A DNA stretch of 64,000 bases from Streptomyces griseoflavus (GTDB lineage Bacteria > Actinomycetota > Actinomycetes > Streptomycetales > Streptomycetaceae), in assembly GCF_014649995.1 (NCBI RefSeq), contig NZ_BMUC01000002.1, forward strand, positions 186,662-250,661. The letters run 5' to 3'. Of the stretch, positions 56,045 to 63,829 are shown piece after piece. The position numbers were made by a program, and so were the translations under genes. The notes below the pieces were generated by a model that saw nothing but the letters and a program-made list of their open reading frames with translations, did not search any database and was not told the DNA's origin. Numbering within the stretch: position 1 is the stretch's first letter; every line of letters begins with the position of its first letter.

Positions 56045-57709
56045 TCACAGCCGCGTGAGCGCCCAGAAGCCCACGGCGTAGCAGGCGAGGGCCAGGAGCA
56101 GGACGGGGACGGCCAGCCTCGCCGGAGGGCCGGGCCGGCGGCGGCGCCGGCGGTGCGACCGGGGCTGGGCGGAGCCGTGCCCGGACATCGCTTCGCCCGG
56201 ATGCGGAACCCGCGGGGCCCGGGCGGTGTATTCAGCAGTAGAGGCGTCGTGACGGGCGCTCGGCCGGGACAAGGGGGAGCGCAGGGGATGAGTCGGATCA
56301 TGGGGGGAGACGGAGAGGGCGGCGTCGGCCGCCCGGTGGGGTGGGCCGTGCTGGTCCCGGTGCGGGCCCCGAGGGGCGTGTGCGGGGAGCGGCGGAGCGG
56401 GCACGGAGGAAGAGGCGTCCGTGGTCCGGGGCGGCGGCAGGGGGAAACTGCCCGTCTCGGACATGCCGGGGGACCGCAGGGAGGACCCGGACGGTGTCGC
56501 AGGGGAGGCGGCGCTGCGACGTGGAGCGGCGGGTCCGGAAGCGCCCTCCCCGCCCGTGTCGTGGCCCGGGCCGGTCTCCGAAGCCGCTGCCGCGGCCGGC
56601 CGGGCGGGCGCGGGGGCCGAGCCGTCGGGGGTGCCCGTGACGTCCGTGCCCCGGCCGTACGCGGCTGAGGCGGTGCCCTCGCCACTCCCGGCGGGGAACG
56701 CTCGCCCGGCCCCCTCCACGCCGGTGCCGTGTGCCCCCTCCTCACCGGAACCGCCGACCGGCTCCCCGCCGGTGTCGTGCGGGGGCGGGGACGCACCGCC
56801 CCCGCCCGGCCGCACACCCGAGGCCCGCTTCAGCGGTCCGTCCGCGGCGAAGCCCGGCGGCAGGGGACCGAGTTGGTCGAAGATCTCGATCAGTTCGTCG
56901 TCGGGTCCGGGTTCCGGCAGCAGCTCGACGGCCGCGGCCAGCGCCTTGCGCGCACCCGTCGCCGTGCGGAACCGCGCCGCGGGATCCGGCTGGAGCAGCG
57001 TGGCCACGACCTGCCACAGCGGCTCAGGGATGCCCTGGGGGGCGCCCGGCGTGCCGTGGTCGGCGAAGTACTGGATGAGGGCCTTGGCGTCCGGTCTGGC
57101 GCCCTCCAGCAGATACAGCGCCACCAGACCCACGGCGAACAGGTCGGCGGGGAAGTCCGGCTCCGCACCCATCATCTGCTCCGGCGCGAGATAACCGGGC
57201 GTACCCACCACCAGATTGGTCTCGGTCAGCCGGGGTTCGCCCAGCCGCATCGCGATGCCGAAGTCGGACAGCCGCAGCCGTGGCCTGCCCGTACCGGTGG
57301 CCTCCAGGAGCACATTGGCGGGCTTGACGTCACGGTGCACGACGTCCTCCGCGTGCACCGCGGCCAGCCCTGCCAGCAGCTGGTCGAGCAGCGTGCAGAC
57401 GAACGCGGGCGGCAGCGGACCGTAGTCGCCGACCAGGTGGACCAGGGAACCACCGGTGACCAGGTCCATGGTGAACAGGACCTTGTCGTCGTCGGCGGCC
57501 CAGCTGGTGGGAGCGAGGACATGGGGGTGATCGATGCGCAGCGCCTGCTCGCGCACGAAGCGGAGCAGTGAGTGGGCATCGCTCTGCAGCAGCACCTTGG
57601 CTGCCACATAACGGCGACGGCGGTGGTCCCAGGCGCGCCAGACCGCGCCGACGCCCCCGCGTCCGATCGGATCGACCAGTTCGTACCGGCCGGCGAAGAC
57701 CTCACCCAT
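56045..57709 (-). CDS. Serine/threonine protein kinase with C-terminal membrane helix
   Basis: A 554-residue Hanks-type kinase, catalytically complete. The Gly loop is G-R-G-G-V-G (16-21), the ATP lysine is Lys38 and the catalytic loop is H-R-D-V-K-P-A-N (125-132). DFG is at 149-151 and APE near 175-177. A long Gly/Pro/Ser/Ala-rich linker (about 280-520) has no PASTA repeats. The last 25 residues are a membrane helix, so the kinase domain is cytoplasmic and nothing folded projects outside. The substrates are unknown; the neighbouring HTH gene on the same strand is a candidate. Confidence 0.9.
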   Translation of the reverse strand: MGEVFAGRYELVDPIGRGGVGAVWRAWDHRRRRYVAAKVLLQSDAHSLLRFVREQALRIDHPHVLAPTSWAADDDKVLFTMDLVTGGSLVHLVGDYGPLPPAFVCTLLDQLLAGLAAVHAEDVVHRDVKPANVLLEATGTGRPRLRLSDFGIAMRLGEPRLTETNLVVGTPGYLAPEQMMGAEPDFPADLFAVGLVALYLLEGARPDAKALIQYFADHGTPGAPQGIPEPLWQVVATLLQPDPAARFRTATGARKALAAAVELLPEPGPDDELIEIFDQLGPLPPGFAADGPLKRASGVRPGGGGASPPPHDTGGEPVGGSGEEGAHGTGVEGAGRAFPAGSGEGTASAAYGRGTDVTGTPDGSAPAPARPAAAAASETGPGHDTGGEGASGPAAPRRSAASPATPSGSSLRSPGMSETGSFPLPPPRTTDASSSVPAPPLPAHAPRGPHRDQHGPPHRAADAALSVSPHDPTHPLRSPLSRPSARHDASTAEYTARAPRVPHPGEAMSGHGSAQPRSHRRRRRRPGPPARLAVPVLLLALACYAVGFWALTRL

Positions 57710-57873
57710 GGCAGTGCGTCGCTCCTCCCCCTGAGGTGTCCCCCTGTCCCTCCCCCTCCACGAGCGATACGACTCCCCCCGTGTCCCCCGTGTCCCGCCC
57801 GCGTGATGCTCCCCCGTCCCGGCATCCCGGGCGTCTCCGGCAGCCGGGCCCCACCGGTCGCCGGACGGGCAGG

Positions 57874-58422
57874 TCAGTTCTGGTGGGACTGGTAGTGCGT
57901 GACCGCGTCGGAGGTACGGCCGGCGCCGTAGACCCGGAGGAACTCCGCCAGTTCGGGGTGGGTGGGAGCAAGGGTGTCGGCGGCGTCGATGATGTCGCCG
58001 GCGGCCGCGACCGAACGCAGCAGGGACTGGATCTCGCGGACCACCCGCTTGACCGTGGGAGCCCCCGAACTGCTGGTCGTCTGCGTGGTGTTGCTGAGCA
58101 CCGAACCCCCCTGGGACTTCTTGATCTCCTCCATGCGCTCGGTCGCCTCCGCCGCGCTGACGCTGCCGTCGGCGACCTGTCCGGCCAGGTCCTGCAGCAG
58201 CTGTACCCGCTGGACCACCGCGGGATTGCCGATCTTCGCCCGCTGGCCGCTCATCAGCTGCGACAGCATCGGCGCGGACAGTCCCAGCACCCCCGCCAGA
58301 CGAGCCTGATTGAGACCCAGGTCGTCTATGAGCCTACGGAAGAGCGTCCCCAGCGGCTCCCCATACCAATTCCGCTGCAGTTCCCGCGCTCTGGCGGTGG
58401 CTTCCTGCTGTGCGGCGTCCAT
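57874..58422 (-). CDS. HTH (Cro/C1-like) DNA-binding protein
   Basis: A 182-residue protein with an ATG preceded by GGGGAG. A helix-turn-helix of the XRE type lies near residues 30-60: L-N-Q-A-R-L-A-G-V-L-G-L-S-A-P-M-L-S-Q-L-M-S-G. A further helical region (about 75-182) contains a linker T-T-Q-T-T-S-S-S. It is 164 bp from, and upstream of, the kinase gene on the same strand. Its target is unknown; conserved in streptomycetes beside the tRNA-Ala. Confidence 0.78.
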   Translation of the reverse strand: MDAAQQEATARARELQRNWYGEPLGTLFRRLIDDLGLNQARLAGVLGLSAPMLSQLMSGQRAKIGNPAVVQRVQLLQDLAGQVADGSVSAAEATERMEEIKKSQGGSVLSNTTQTTSSSGAPTVKRVVREIQSLLRSVAAAGDIIDAADTLAPTHPELAEFLRVYGAGRTSDAVTHYQSHQN

Positions 58423-58602
58423 TGCGTCTCCCCATCGCTTCCCCATGAACCGAGGTTCGCTGTAGCGAACCACGCCGAGCATCTTACGGAGAGTGGTTGG
58501 TCACGGGGACCCCCCATCTTTTTGCGGAATCCCCGGGGGGACCCGGTACTCTGGTCCCGAGCGCCTGCCGAGAAGTGTTCTTCCTGGTGGACGCTTTCCT
58601 TC

Positions 58603-58675
58603 GGGGCCTTAGCTCAGTTGGTAGAGCGCTGTCTTTGCATGGCAGATGTCAGGGGTTCGACTCCCCTAGGCTCCA
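58603..58675 (+). tRNA. alaT: tRNA-Ala (anticodon TGC)
   Basis: Complete cloverleaf: acceptor GGGGCCT/AGGCTCC (one G-U pair), anticodon loop TTTGCAT and T-loop GTTCGACTC. The discriminator A is followed by CAA, so CCA is not encoded and must be added by the CCA enzyme. Confidence 0.97.
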
Positions 58676-58680
58676 CAAGC

Positions 58681-58720
58681 AAACCCCTCCCACCTGCGAG
58701 AACGCGGGGGAGGGGTTTCT
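58681..58720 (+). terminator. Terminator after tRNA-Ala
   Basis: An 11-bp stem AAACCCCTCCC / GGGAGGGGTTT with a long loop, followed by the parS. Confidence 0.82.
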
Positions 58721-58734
58721 GTTTCACGTGAAAC
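58721..58734. other. parS: parS site (perfect)
   Basis: GTTTCACGTGAAAC between two terminators, the only perfect parS to the right of oriC in this window. Confidence 0.94.
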
Positions 58735-58783
58735 GGCGCGGTGGGGCAGGCGACATCCAAGTCGCCTGCCCCACCGCGCCGTT
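58732..58783. terminator. Very strong 23-bp hairpin after the DUF5324 gene
   Basis: A perfect 23-bp stem (58732-58754 with 58761-58783) with a 6-nt loop between convergent units; its arm starts inside the last bases of parS. Confidence 0.9.
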
Positions 58784-58800
58784 GGCGGTGGTGTCGCCCG

Positions 58801-59499
58801 TCAGGTCTCGTCGCGCCTGGCGGCCTCCTCCGCGGCCTCCTTGGCTTCGACCTCGGGGTCGAGCGCGCCCAGGTCGCTGCCGTCCACCGACGTGAGCTTG
58901 GACGAGTCCGACACGTCCGTCGCGGCGGGCGGCTCCACCAGCCAGTCGGGGTTGGCCTGCTTGTCCCACCACTTCCAGGCGGCGAAGGCGCCACCGGCCA
59001 CGGCGCCCAGCACCAGGACCATCCTCGCGGCACGACCGGCCTTCGCCCGCCGCTGCTGCTTGCGGACGAGCTTCTGGATCTGCTGGGCCGACACCTGGCC
59101 CCGCAAGGCGGCCAGCGCCGCCGCACTGCGGGCCGCTGCCTCGTCCTTCGCGGGGCCGGCTGCGGCCATCGCCTGCTCGATCACGGGGCGGGAGTAGTCA
59201 GCTGCCTGCCGAGCGGCCGTGCGGGTGCGGAGGGCCGCCTGGTGGGCGGCCTTGTCGACCTTCGGTGGCACATGGGTCCGTGCCTGTTCCAGATAGGGCT
59301 GCACATGGGCGCCGTACTGGACGCGGGCCTGTCCGGCGGCCTGCGTCACCTTGGGCGCCAGCCGTACGCGAGCTTCCTGTGCGTAGTGTGCGGCCCTGAC
59401 CTTGGCCGTGTCGGCGTAGGGCGCCACCACTTCCGCGGCGTGCAGCACGCTGTCCTTCGCCGAACCGGTCGCGGCGCGCACGCTGTCGATGCGGGTCAC
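58801..59499 (-). CDS. DUF5324-family membrane protein
   Basis: A 232-residue protein starting with a GTG. The first 155 residues are a long alanine-rich helical region (A-A-E-V-V-A-P-Y-A, A-A-R-S-A-A-A-L-A-A-L), likely coiled-coil. One membrane helix (about 162-180) and an acidic C-terminus follow. It matches the streptomycete DUF5324 family as I remember it. The function is unknown; the position near crgA and division genes is suggestive only. Confidence 0.8.
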   Translation of the reverse strand: MTRIDSVRAATGSAKDSVLHAAEVVAPYADTAKVRAAHYAQEARVRLAPKVTQAAGQARVQYGAHVQPYLEQARTHVPPKVDKAAHQAALRTRTAARQAADYSRPVIEQAMAAAGPAKDEAAARSAAALAALRGQVSAQQIQKLVRKQQRRAKAGRAARMVLVLGAVAGGAFAAWKWWDKQANPDWLVEPPAATDVSDSSKLTSVDGSDLGALDPEVEAKEAAEEAARRDET

Positions 59500-59840
59500 G
59501 GGTTCCTCCTCCTCGGTGGCGTACGGTATTTCGACTTTCCACCCTTTTACGGATCATGCCTGCCGGGTCGCTGTGAGGCATGCGCGGACAGGCATACGGG
59601 TGCCGGTGAAATGGAGCGATAGCGGTATCGAGTGCGATAGCGGATGAATCCAGGACATCGGGAGCTTGTCATCGACAATGCCACGGATCGCCGTCACATG
59701 CCCCCCTCATGGGGGGTACCCGGCTTCGTTTTCGGCAAGCCGATCGGCTCGGTTGTCCCCCTGTGTCCGCAGGCCGGGCGACTGGGCGCCTCGTCCGTGC
59801 GAGGATCAGGGAGTCACGGAAAGACAACGGAAGGCACATC
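59500..59840. other. Divergent intergenic region, no gene seen
   Basis: Lies between the DUF5324 gene and the cyclophilin gene. It contains slightly AT-richer parts around 59520-59720, probably promoters for both, but no clear -35/-10 pair or repeat. Confidence 0.5.
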
Positions 59841-60368
59841 GTGGCTGAGCAGCTCCACGCCACCCTGAAGACCAATCACGGCGACATCGAGGTCCGGCTC
59901 TTCCCGAACCAAGCGCCGATCACGGTCAAGAACTTCGTCGAGCTCGCCAAGGGCGAGCGGGAGTGGACCCATCCCCAGACCGGGAAGAAGTCCACGGACA
60001 AGCTCTACGACGGCACGGTCTTCCACCGGGTGATCAGCGGCTTCATGATCCAGGGCGGTGACCCGCTGGGCAACGGCACCGGTGGTCCCGGCTACCAGTT
60101 CGAGGACGAGTTCCACCCGGACCTGCGCTTCGACAAGCCGTACCTGCTGGCGATGGCCAACGCCGGGCCCGGCACCAACGGCTCGCAGTTCTTCATCACC
60201 GTCTCCCCGACGGCGTGGCTGAACCGCAAGCACACCATTTTCGGTGAGGTCACCGACGCCGCGAGCCAGAAGGTCATCGACACGATCGCGTCGACGCAGA
60301 CCAACCCGCGCACCGACCGCCCCGTCAACGACGTGGTGATCGAGTCGGTCGAGATCCGCGAGGGCTGA
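59841..60368 (+). CDS. ppiA: Cyclophilin-type peptidyl-prolyl cis-trans isomerase
   Basis: A 175-residue cytoplasmic cyclophilin. The core has F-H-R-V-I-S-G-F-M-I-Q-G-G-D-P, with the catalytic arginine in F-H-R. Then come N-G-S-Q-F-F-I-T and H-T-I-F-G-E-V. It catalyses proline isomerisation in folding. The GTG has GGAAGG upstream, and no signal sequence is seen. The position after the tRNAs matches mycobacterial ppiA. A terminator follows. Confidence 0.94.
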   Translation: MAEQLHATLKTNHGDIEVRLFPNQAPITVKNFVELAKGEREWTHPQTGKKSTDKLYDGTVFHRVISGFMIQGGDPLGNGTGGPGYQFEDEFHPDLRFDKPYLLAMANAGPGTNGSQFFITVSPTAWLNRKHTIFGEVTDAASQKVIDTIASTQTNPRTDRPVNDVVIESVEIREG

Positions 60369-60411
60369 GCACCTCGTCCCCTGAGTGCGAAAGCCCTCGA
60401 AGGGAACCAAT

Positions 60412-60452
60412 CGCCCCGCTCATCCGTAAGGATGGGCGGGGCGGGGCTTTTC
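60412..60452 (+). terminator. Terminator after the cyclophilin gene
   Basis: A 14-bp stem (60412-60425 with 60430-60443; one G-U pair) with a GTAA tetraloop followed by GGGCTTTTCC. Confidence 0.85.
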
Positions 60453-60472
60453 CACACGACCTAGGGGACGCC

Positions 60473-61360
60473 ATGGACGACCAGGCTGCCGGCAGCGCTC
60501 AGGACGCCCAGCGCGTCCCCGTCTGCTACCGCCACCCGGACCGGGAGACCGGTATCCGCTGCACCCGGTGCGAGCGGCCGATCTGCCCGGAGTGCATGGT
60601 CAACGCCTCGGTCGGTTTCCAGTGTCCGGAGTGCGTCCGCACCGGCTCGGGCACCGGCCACGCGCCCTCCGCCTCCCTGCCCCGCACGATCGCGGGCGGA
60701 ACGGTCGCCGCCGACCCCCGGCTGCTCACCAAGATCCTCCTGGGCATCAACCTCGCGGTGTTCATCGCCGTGCAGATCCGGCCGTCGCTGCTGGAACCGC
60801 TCGTGCTGGTGGGTGTCTGGCCGCCGGAGCCGTTCCTGCCCCGGGAGGGAGTGGCCCAGGGCGAGTGGTACCGCCTCCTCACCTCGATGTTCACGCACGA
60901 GGAGATCTGGCACATCGCCTTCAACATGCTTGGTCTGTGGTGGCTCGGCGGGCCGCTGGAGGAGGCCCTCGGCAGGGCCCGCTTCCTCGCGCTCTATCTG
61001 GTCTCGGGCCTCGCGGGCAGCGCGCTGACCTATGTACTGGCCTCGGGGAGCACGGCCTCGCTCGGCGCGTCCGGTGCGATCTTCGGTCTGTTCGGCGCGA
61101 TGGCCGTCCTGATGCGCCGGCTCAACCAGGACATGCGGCCGATCGTCGCCCTGCTGGTCATCAATGTGATCATCACCATCGGCTGGAGCAATATCGCCTG
61201 GCAGGCCCACCTGGGAGGGTTTGTCGCCGGTGTGGTGATCGGATACGCCATGGTCCACGCCCCGCGGGAACGGCGGGCGCTGGTGCAGTACGGCACCTGT
61301 GCGCTGGTGCTGGCCGCTGTCGTGGTGATGACTCTGCTGAGGACGGCGCAGCTCACCTGA
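60473..61360 (+). CDS. Rhomboid-family intramembrane serine protease
   Basis: A 295-residue protein. The N-terminus holds two C-X2-C zinc-binding pairs (C-T-R-C, C-P-E-C, and again C-P-E-C) at about residues 30-56, a B-box-like finger. Six or seven membrane helices follow. The catalytic serine is in G-A-S-G-A-I-F-G (about residue 199), and the histidine is in Q-A-H-L-G-G-F (about residue 245). The second helix has H-I-A-F-N-M, the oxyanion histidine and asparagine. Substrates are unknown. The start is the ATG after GGGGACGCC. Confidence 0.92.
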   Translation: MDDQAAGSAQDAQRVPVCYRHPDRETGIRCTRCERPICPECMVNASVGFQCPECVRTGSGTGHAPSASLPRTIAGGTVAADPRLLTKILLGINLAVFIAVQIRPSLLEPLVLVGVWPPEPFLPREGVAQGEWYRLLTSMFTHEEIWHIAFNMLGLWWLGGPLEEALGRARFLALYLVSGLAGSALTYVLASGSTASLGASGAIFGLFGAMAVLMRRLNQDMRPIVALLVINVIITIGWSNIAWQAHLGGFVAGVVIGYAMVHAPRERRALVQYGTCALVLAAVVVMTLLRTAQLT

Positions 61361-61368
61361 GGAACAAG

Positions 61369-61568
61369 TTGTCCACAGAAGGTGGCGGATCTTGTGCATA
61401 GGGTGTGCGGGGCCCTGTGCGGCAGCTGATCGGCCTTGGTTTGTGCAGGTCAGGCGGTTTACGAACAGGTTTTCGGTTGCTGGTGTTTCTGTCACACCGG
61501 CGTCAACCTTCGAAGGGTTATCCACAGATCGAGTTTCCTGTCCACATGTGGACAAGGCCTGTGGATAA
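61369..61568. promoter_or_regulatory. DnaA-box cluster between rhomboid gene and crgA
   Basis: Five boxes in 200 bp: TTGTCCACA (61369-61377, plus), TTATCCACA (61518-61526, plus), CTGTCCACA (61538-61546, plus), TTGTCCACA (61547-61555, minus) and TTATCCACA (61560-61568, minus). Boxes 3 and 4 form an almost perfect inverted pair. They lie 18 kb from oriC. Confidence 0.8.
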
Positions 61569-61578
61569 CTCAGGGGAT

Positions 61579-61616
61579 AGCCCTGCCCAGAGCTGAGGAC
61601 AGCTCTGGGCAGGGCT
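61579..61616. terminator. Terminator between rhomboid gene and crgA
   Basis: A 16-bp perfect stem (61579-61594 with 61601-61616), shared by the convergent genes. A second 8-bp hairpin follows at 61618-61637. Confidence 0.85.
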
Positions 61617-61637
61617 CCGCTCACCGTGCGGTGAGCG

Positions 61638-61892
61638 CTACTTCCACTGCGTCGAGACGCCGAATCCGGCGGCGATGAACCCGAAGCCCACCACGATGTT
61701 CCAGTTGCCCAGCGCGTCGATGGGCAGCGAACCGTCGGTGACATAGAACACGACGATCCAGGCCAGGCCGATGAGGAACAGGGCCAGCATCACCGGCGCG
61801 ACCCAGGCGCGGTTGGTCAGCTTGAGCGCGGTCGTCTGCTTGGCCGGCGGCGGCGTGTAGTCGGCCTTCTTGCGGATACGTGACTTCGGCAC
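61638..61892 (-). CDS. crgA: Cell division protein CrgA
   Basis: An 84-residue membrane protein with two helices (about 31-51 and 64-82). The N-terminus is basic, [10 protein letters not shown], then P-P-P. It interferes with FtsZ ring formation before sporulation in Streptomyces, and recruits division proteins in mycobacteria. The GTG start has AGGAG upstream. Its position beside the DUF881 and pabA/trpG genes matches mycobacteria. Confidence 0.95.
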   Translation of the reverse strand: MPKSRIRKKADYTPPPAKQTTALKLTNRAWVAPVMLALFLIGLAWIVVFYVTDGSLPIDALGNWNIVVGFGFIAAGFGVSTQWK

Positions 61893-62033
61893 GAGAGTCT
61901 CTCCTGTCGATGCGCTGCGTGGCCGCGCAGGGAACTGGGTCGGGCTCGGAGCAGCGTACAAGGGGACTCTGAGCGCTCCCCCGGGCGTCCGTTAGCGTAG
62001 TGCTTCCGCGGCGCCGAAGGAGATAAGGGTACG

Positions 62034-62813
62034 TTGAGCAATTCTGCCGACTTTCCCGGACCGGGATCCAGTCCGGCCCGGCGACGCCGTTTCCGGCCGG
62101 TGCGGATCCTCACCGCGGGTGTCTTCGCTCTGGCGGGACTCATCTTCTTCACCAGCTTCGACACCGCCAAGGGCACGAACATCCGCACGGACGCGTCGCT
62201 GCTGAAGCTCTCCGACCTGATCCACGAGCGCAGCCGCAAGAACGGTGAGCTCGAGGAATCCAACGGCGCGCTGCGCGGGGACATCGAGTCCCTCGCCGAG
62301 CGCGACGACGGCAGCACCGCGGCGGAGGACGACAGGCTCGCCGCCCTGGAGGAGCGCGCCGGCACGCAGAAACTCAAGGGCGAGGCGGTCACGGTCACCC
62401 TGAACGACGCCCCGCCGGACGCCACCGCGAAGCTCCCCGGCTACCCCGAGCCCCAGCCGGACTACCTGGTCATCCACCAGCAGGACCTCCAGGCCGTGGT
62501 GAACGCGATGTGGCAGGGCGGCGCCGAGGGCATCAAGGTCATGGACCAGCGACTGATCTCCACCAGTGCCGTGCGCTGTGTGGGCAACACCCTGATCCTC
62601 CAGGGCCGCGTCTACTCACCGCCGTACAAGATCACGGCGGTCGGGGACCCGGAGAAGCTGAAGAAGGCGCTCGCGGCCTCGCCGGCGATCCAGAACTACA
62701 TGGTGTACGTCAACGTCTACGGCCTCGGCTGGAAGGTCGAGGACGAGGGCACGGTGACGCTGCCCGGCTATGCGGGCACGGTGGACCTGCACTACGCCGA
62801 GCCCGTCAACTAG
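62034..62813 (+). CDS. DUF881-family membrane protein (TTG start)
   Basis: A 259-residue protein with a TTG start; a TAG 36 bp upstream and no other start in between force this choice. GGAGATAAGGGT lies upstream. After a basic N-terminus, one membrane helix (about 22-40) precedes a coiled-coil (about 60-115). The DUF881 domain (from about 118) has V-T-V-T-L-N-D-A-P-P and the ending V-D-L-H-Y-A-E. Such YlxW/DUF881 proteins lie next to division genes in actinobacteria. Confidence 0.88.
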   Translation: MSNSADFPGPGSSPARRRRFRPVRILTAGVFALAGLIFFTSFDTAKGTNIRTDASLLKLSDLIHERSRKNGELEESNGALRGDIESLAERDDGSTAAEDDRLAALEERAGTQKLKGEAVTVTLNDAPPDATAKLPGYPEPQPDYLVIHQQDLQAVVNAMWQGGAEGIKVMDQRLISTSAVRCVGNTLILQGRVYSPPYKITAVGDPEKLKKALAASPAIQNYMVYVNVYGLGWKVEDEGTVTLPGYAGTVDLHYAEPVN

Positions 62814-62848
62814 CGGCCCCCTCGCCCGTGGCCGCTCCCCCGGCCGAT

Positions 62849-62862
62849 GTTTCACGTGGAAC
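62849..62862. other. parS: parS-like site (one mismatch)
   Basis: GTTTCACGTGGAAC, one base from consensus, 36 bp after the DUF881 stop, the rightmost site in the window. Confidence 0.65.
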
Positions 62863-63032
62863 ATGCCCGGACATCGAGGCGATCGGCCCTGGGGCGCGTA
62901 CAGATGGGTACGCGCGGCCGGGCTCGCACGGACTTCGCACAGCTCGCGGACGCCTGAAACCGGAGGGGTCACGCCGTTAGTCTGTTGGCGTACGGCGTGG
63001 GTCTGATGCCGTGGTACGACGGAAGGGACGGC

Positions 63033-63194
63033 ATGTACAGCTGGATCTGGCGGCATCTACCGGGCAATGGATGGGTGCGGGCTCTCATCTCACTGGTGCT
63101 GATCACCGCCGTGGTCTATGTCCTCTTCCAGTACGTCTTCCCGTGGGCCGAGCCGCTGCTGCCCTTCAACGATGTGACGGTGGACAACCAGTGA
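63033..63194 (+). CDS. Small single-pass membrane protein next to pabA/trpG
   Basis: A 53-residue protein from an ATG with AAGGGA upstream: Y-S-W-I-W-R-H-L-P-G-N-G-W, one hydrophobic helix (about 15-40) with F-P-W-A-E-P-L. It overlaps the next gene by 4 bp (GTGA). The family is common in streptomycetes but has no assigned function. Confidence 0.82.
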   Translation: MYSWIWRHLPGNGWVRALISLVLITAVVYVLFQYVFPWAEPLLPFNDVTVDNQ

Positions 63195-63829
63195 GCGCGC
63201 GCATTCTCGTCGTCGACAACTACGACAGCTTCGTCTTCAACCTGGTCCAGTACCTGTACCAGCTGGGCGCCGAGTGCGAGGTCCTGCGCAACGACGAGGT
63301 GTCGACGGAGCACGCCCAGGACGGCTTCGACGGGGTACTGCTGTCCCCCGGGCCCGGCACCCCCGAAGAGGCCGGGGTGTGCGTGGACATGGTGCGGCAC
63401 TGCGCGTCGACCGGTGTGCCGGTCTTCGGCGTCTGTCTCGGCATGCAGTCGATGCAGGTGGCCTACGGAGGCGTGGTGAACCGCGCACCCGAGCTGCTGC
63501 ACGGCAAGACCTCGCCGGTGACGCACGAGGGCAAGGGTGTCTTCGCCGGCCTGCCGTCACCCTTCACGGCGACCCGCTACCACTCGCTGGCCGCCGAGCC
63601 GGCCACGGTCCCCGCGGAGCTGGAGGTCACGGCCCGCACGCCGGACGGCATCGTGATGGGGCTGAGGCACCGTGAACTCGCGGTCGAAGGCGTGCAGTTC
63701 CATCCCGAGTCGGTGCTGACCGAGCACGGCCACCGGATGCTGGCCAACTGGCTGACGGAGTGCGGGGACGAGGACGCGGTGGCGAGGTCGACGGGGCTCG
63801 CCCCGGTGGTGGGCAGGGCCACGGCGTGA
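63191..63829 (+). CDS. Glutamine amidotransferase (PabA/TrpG type)
   Basis: A 212-residue type I glutaminase. The catalytic Cys82 is in F-G-V-C-L-G-M-Q, and His171 and Glu173 are in F-H-P-E-S. It makes ammonia for aminodeoxychorismate or anthranilate synthase; which one cannot be decided because the synthase is not in the window. The position between crgA and the start of the sortase/pkn region fits pabA/trpG in mycobacteria. The GTG start overlaps the small membrane-protein gene by 4 bp. Confidence 0.9.
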   Translation: MSARILVVDNYDSFVFNLVQYLYQLGAECEVLRNDEVSTEHAQDGFDGVLLSPGPGTPEEAGVCVDMVRHCASTGVPVFGVCLGMQSMQVAYGGVVNRAPELLHGKTSPVTHEGKGVFAGLPSPFTATRYHSLAAEPATVPAELEVTARTPDGIVMGLRHRELAVEGVQFHPESVLTEHGHRMLANWLTECGDEDAVARSTGLAPVVGRATA

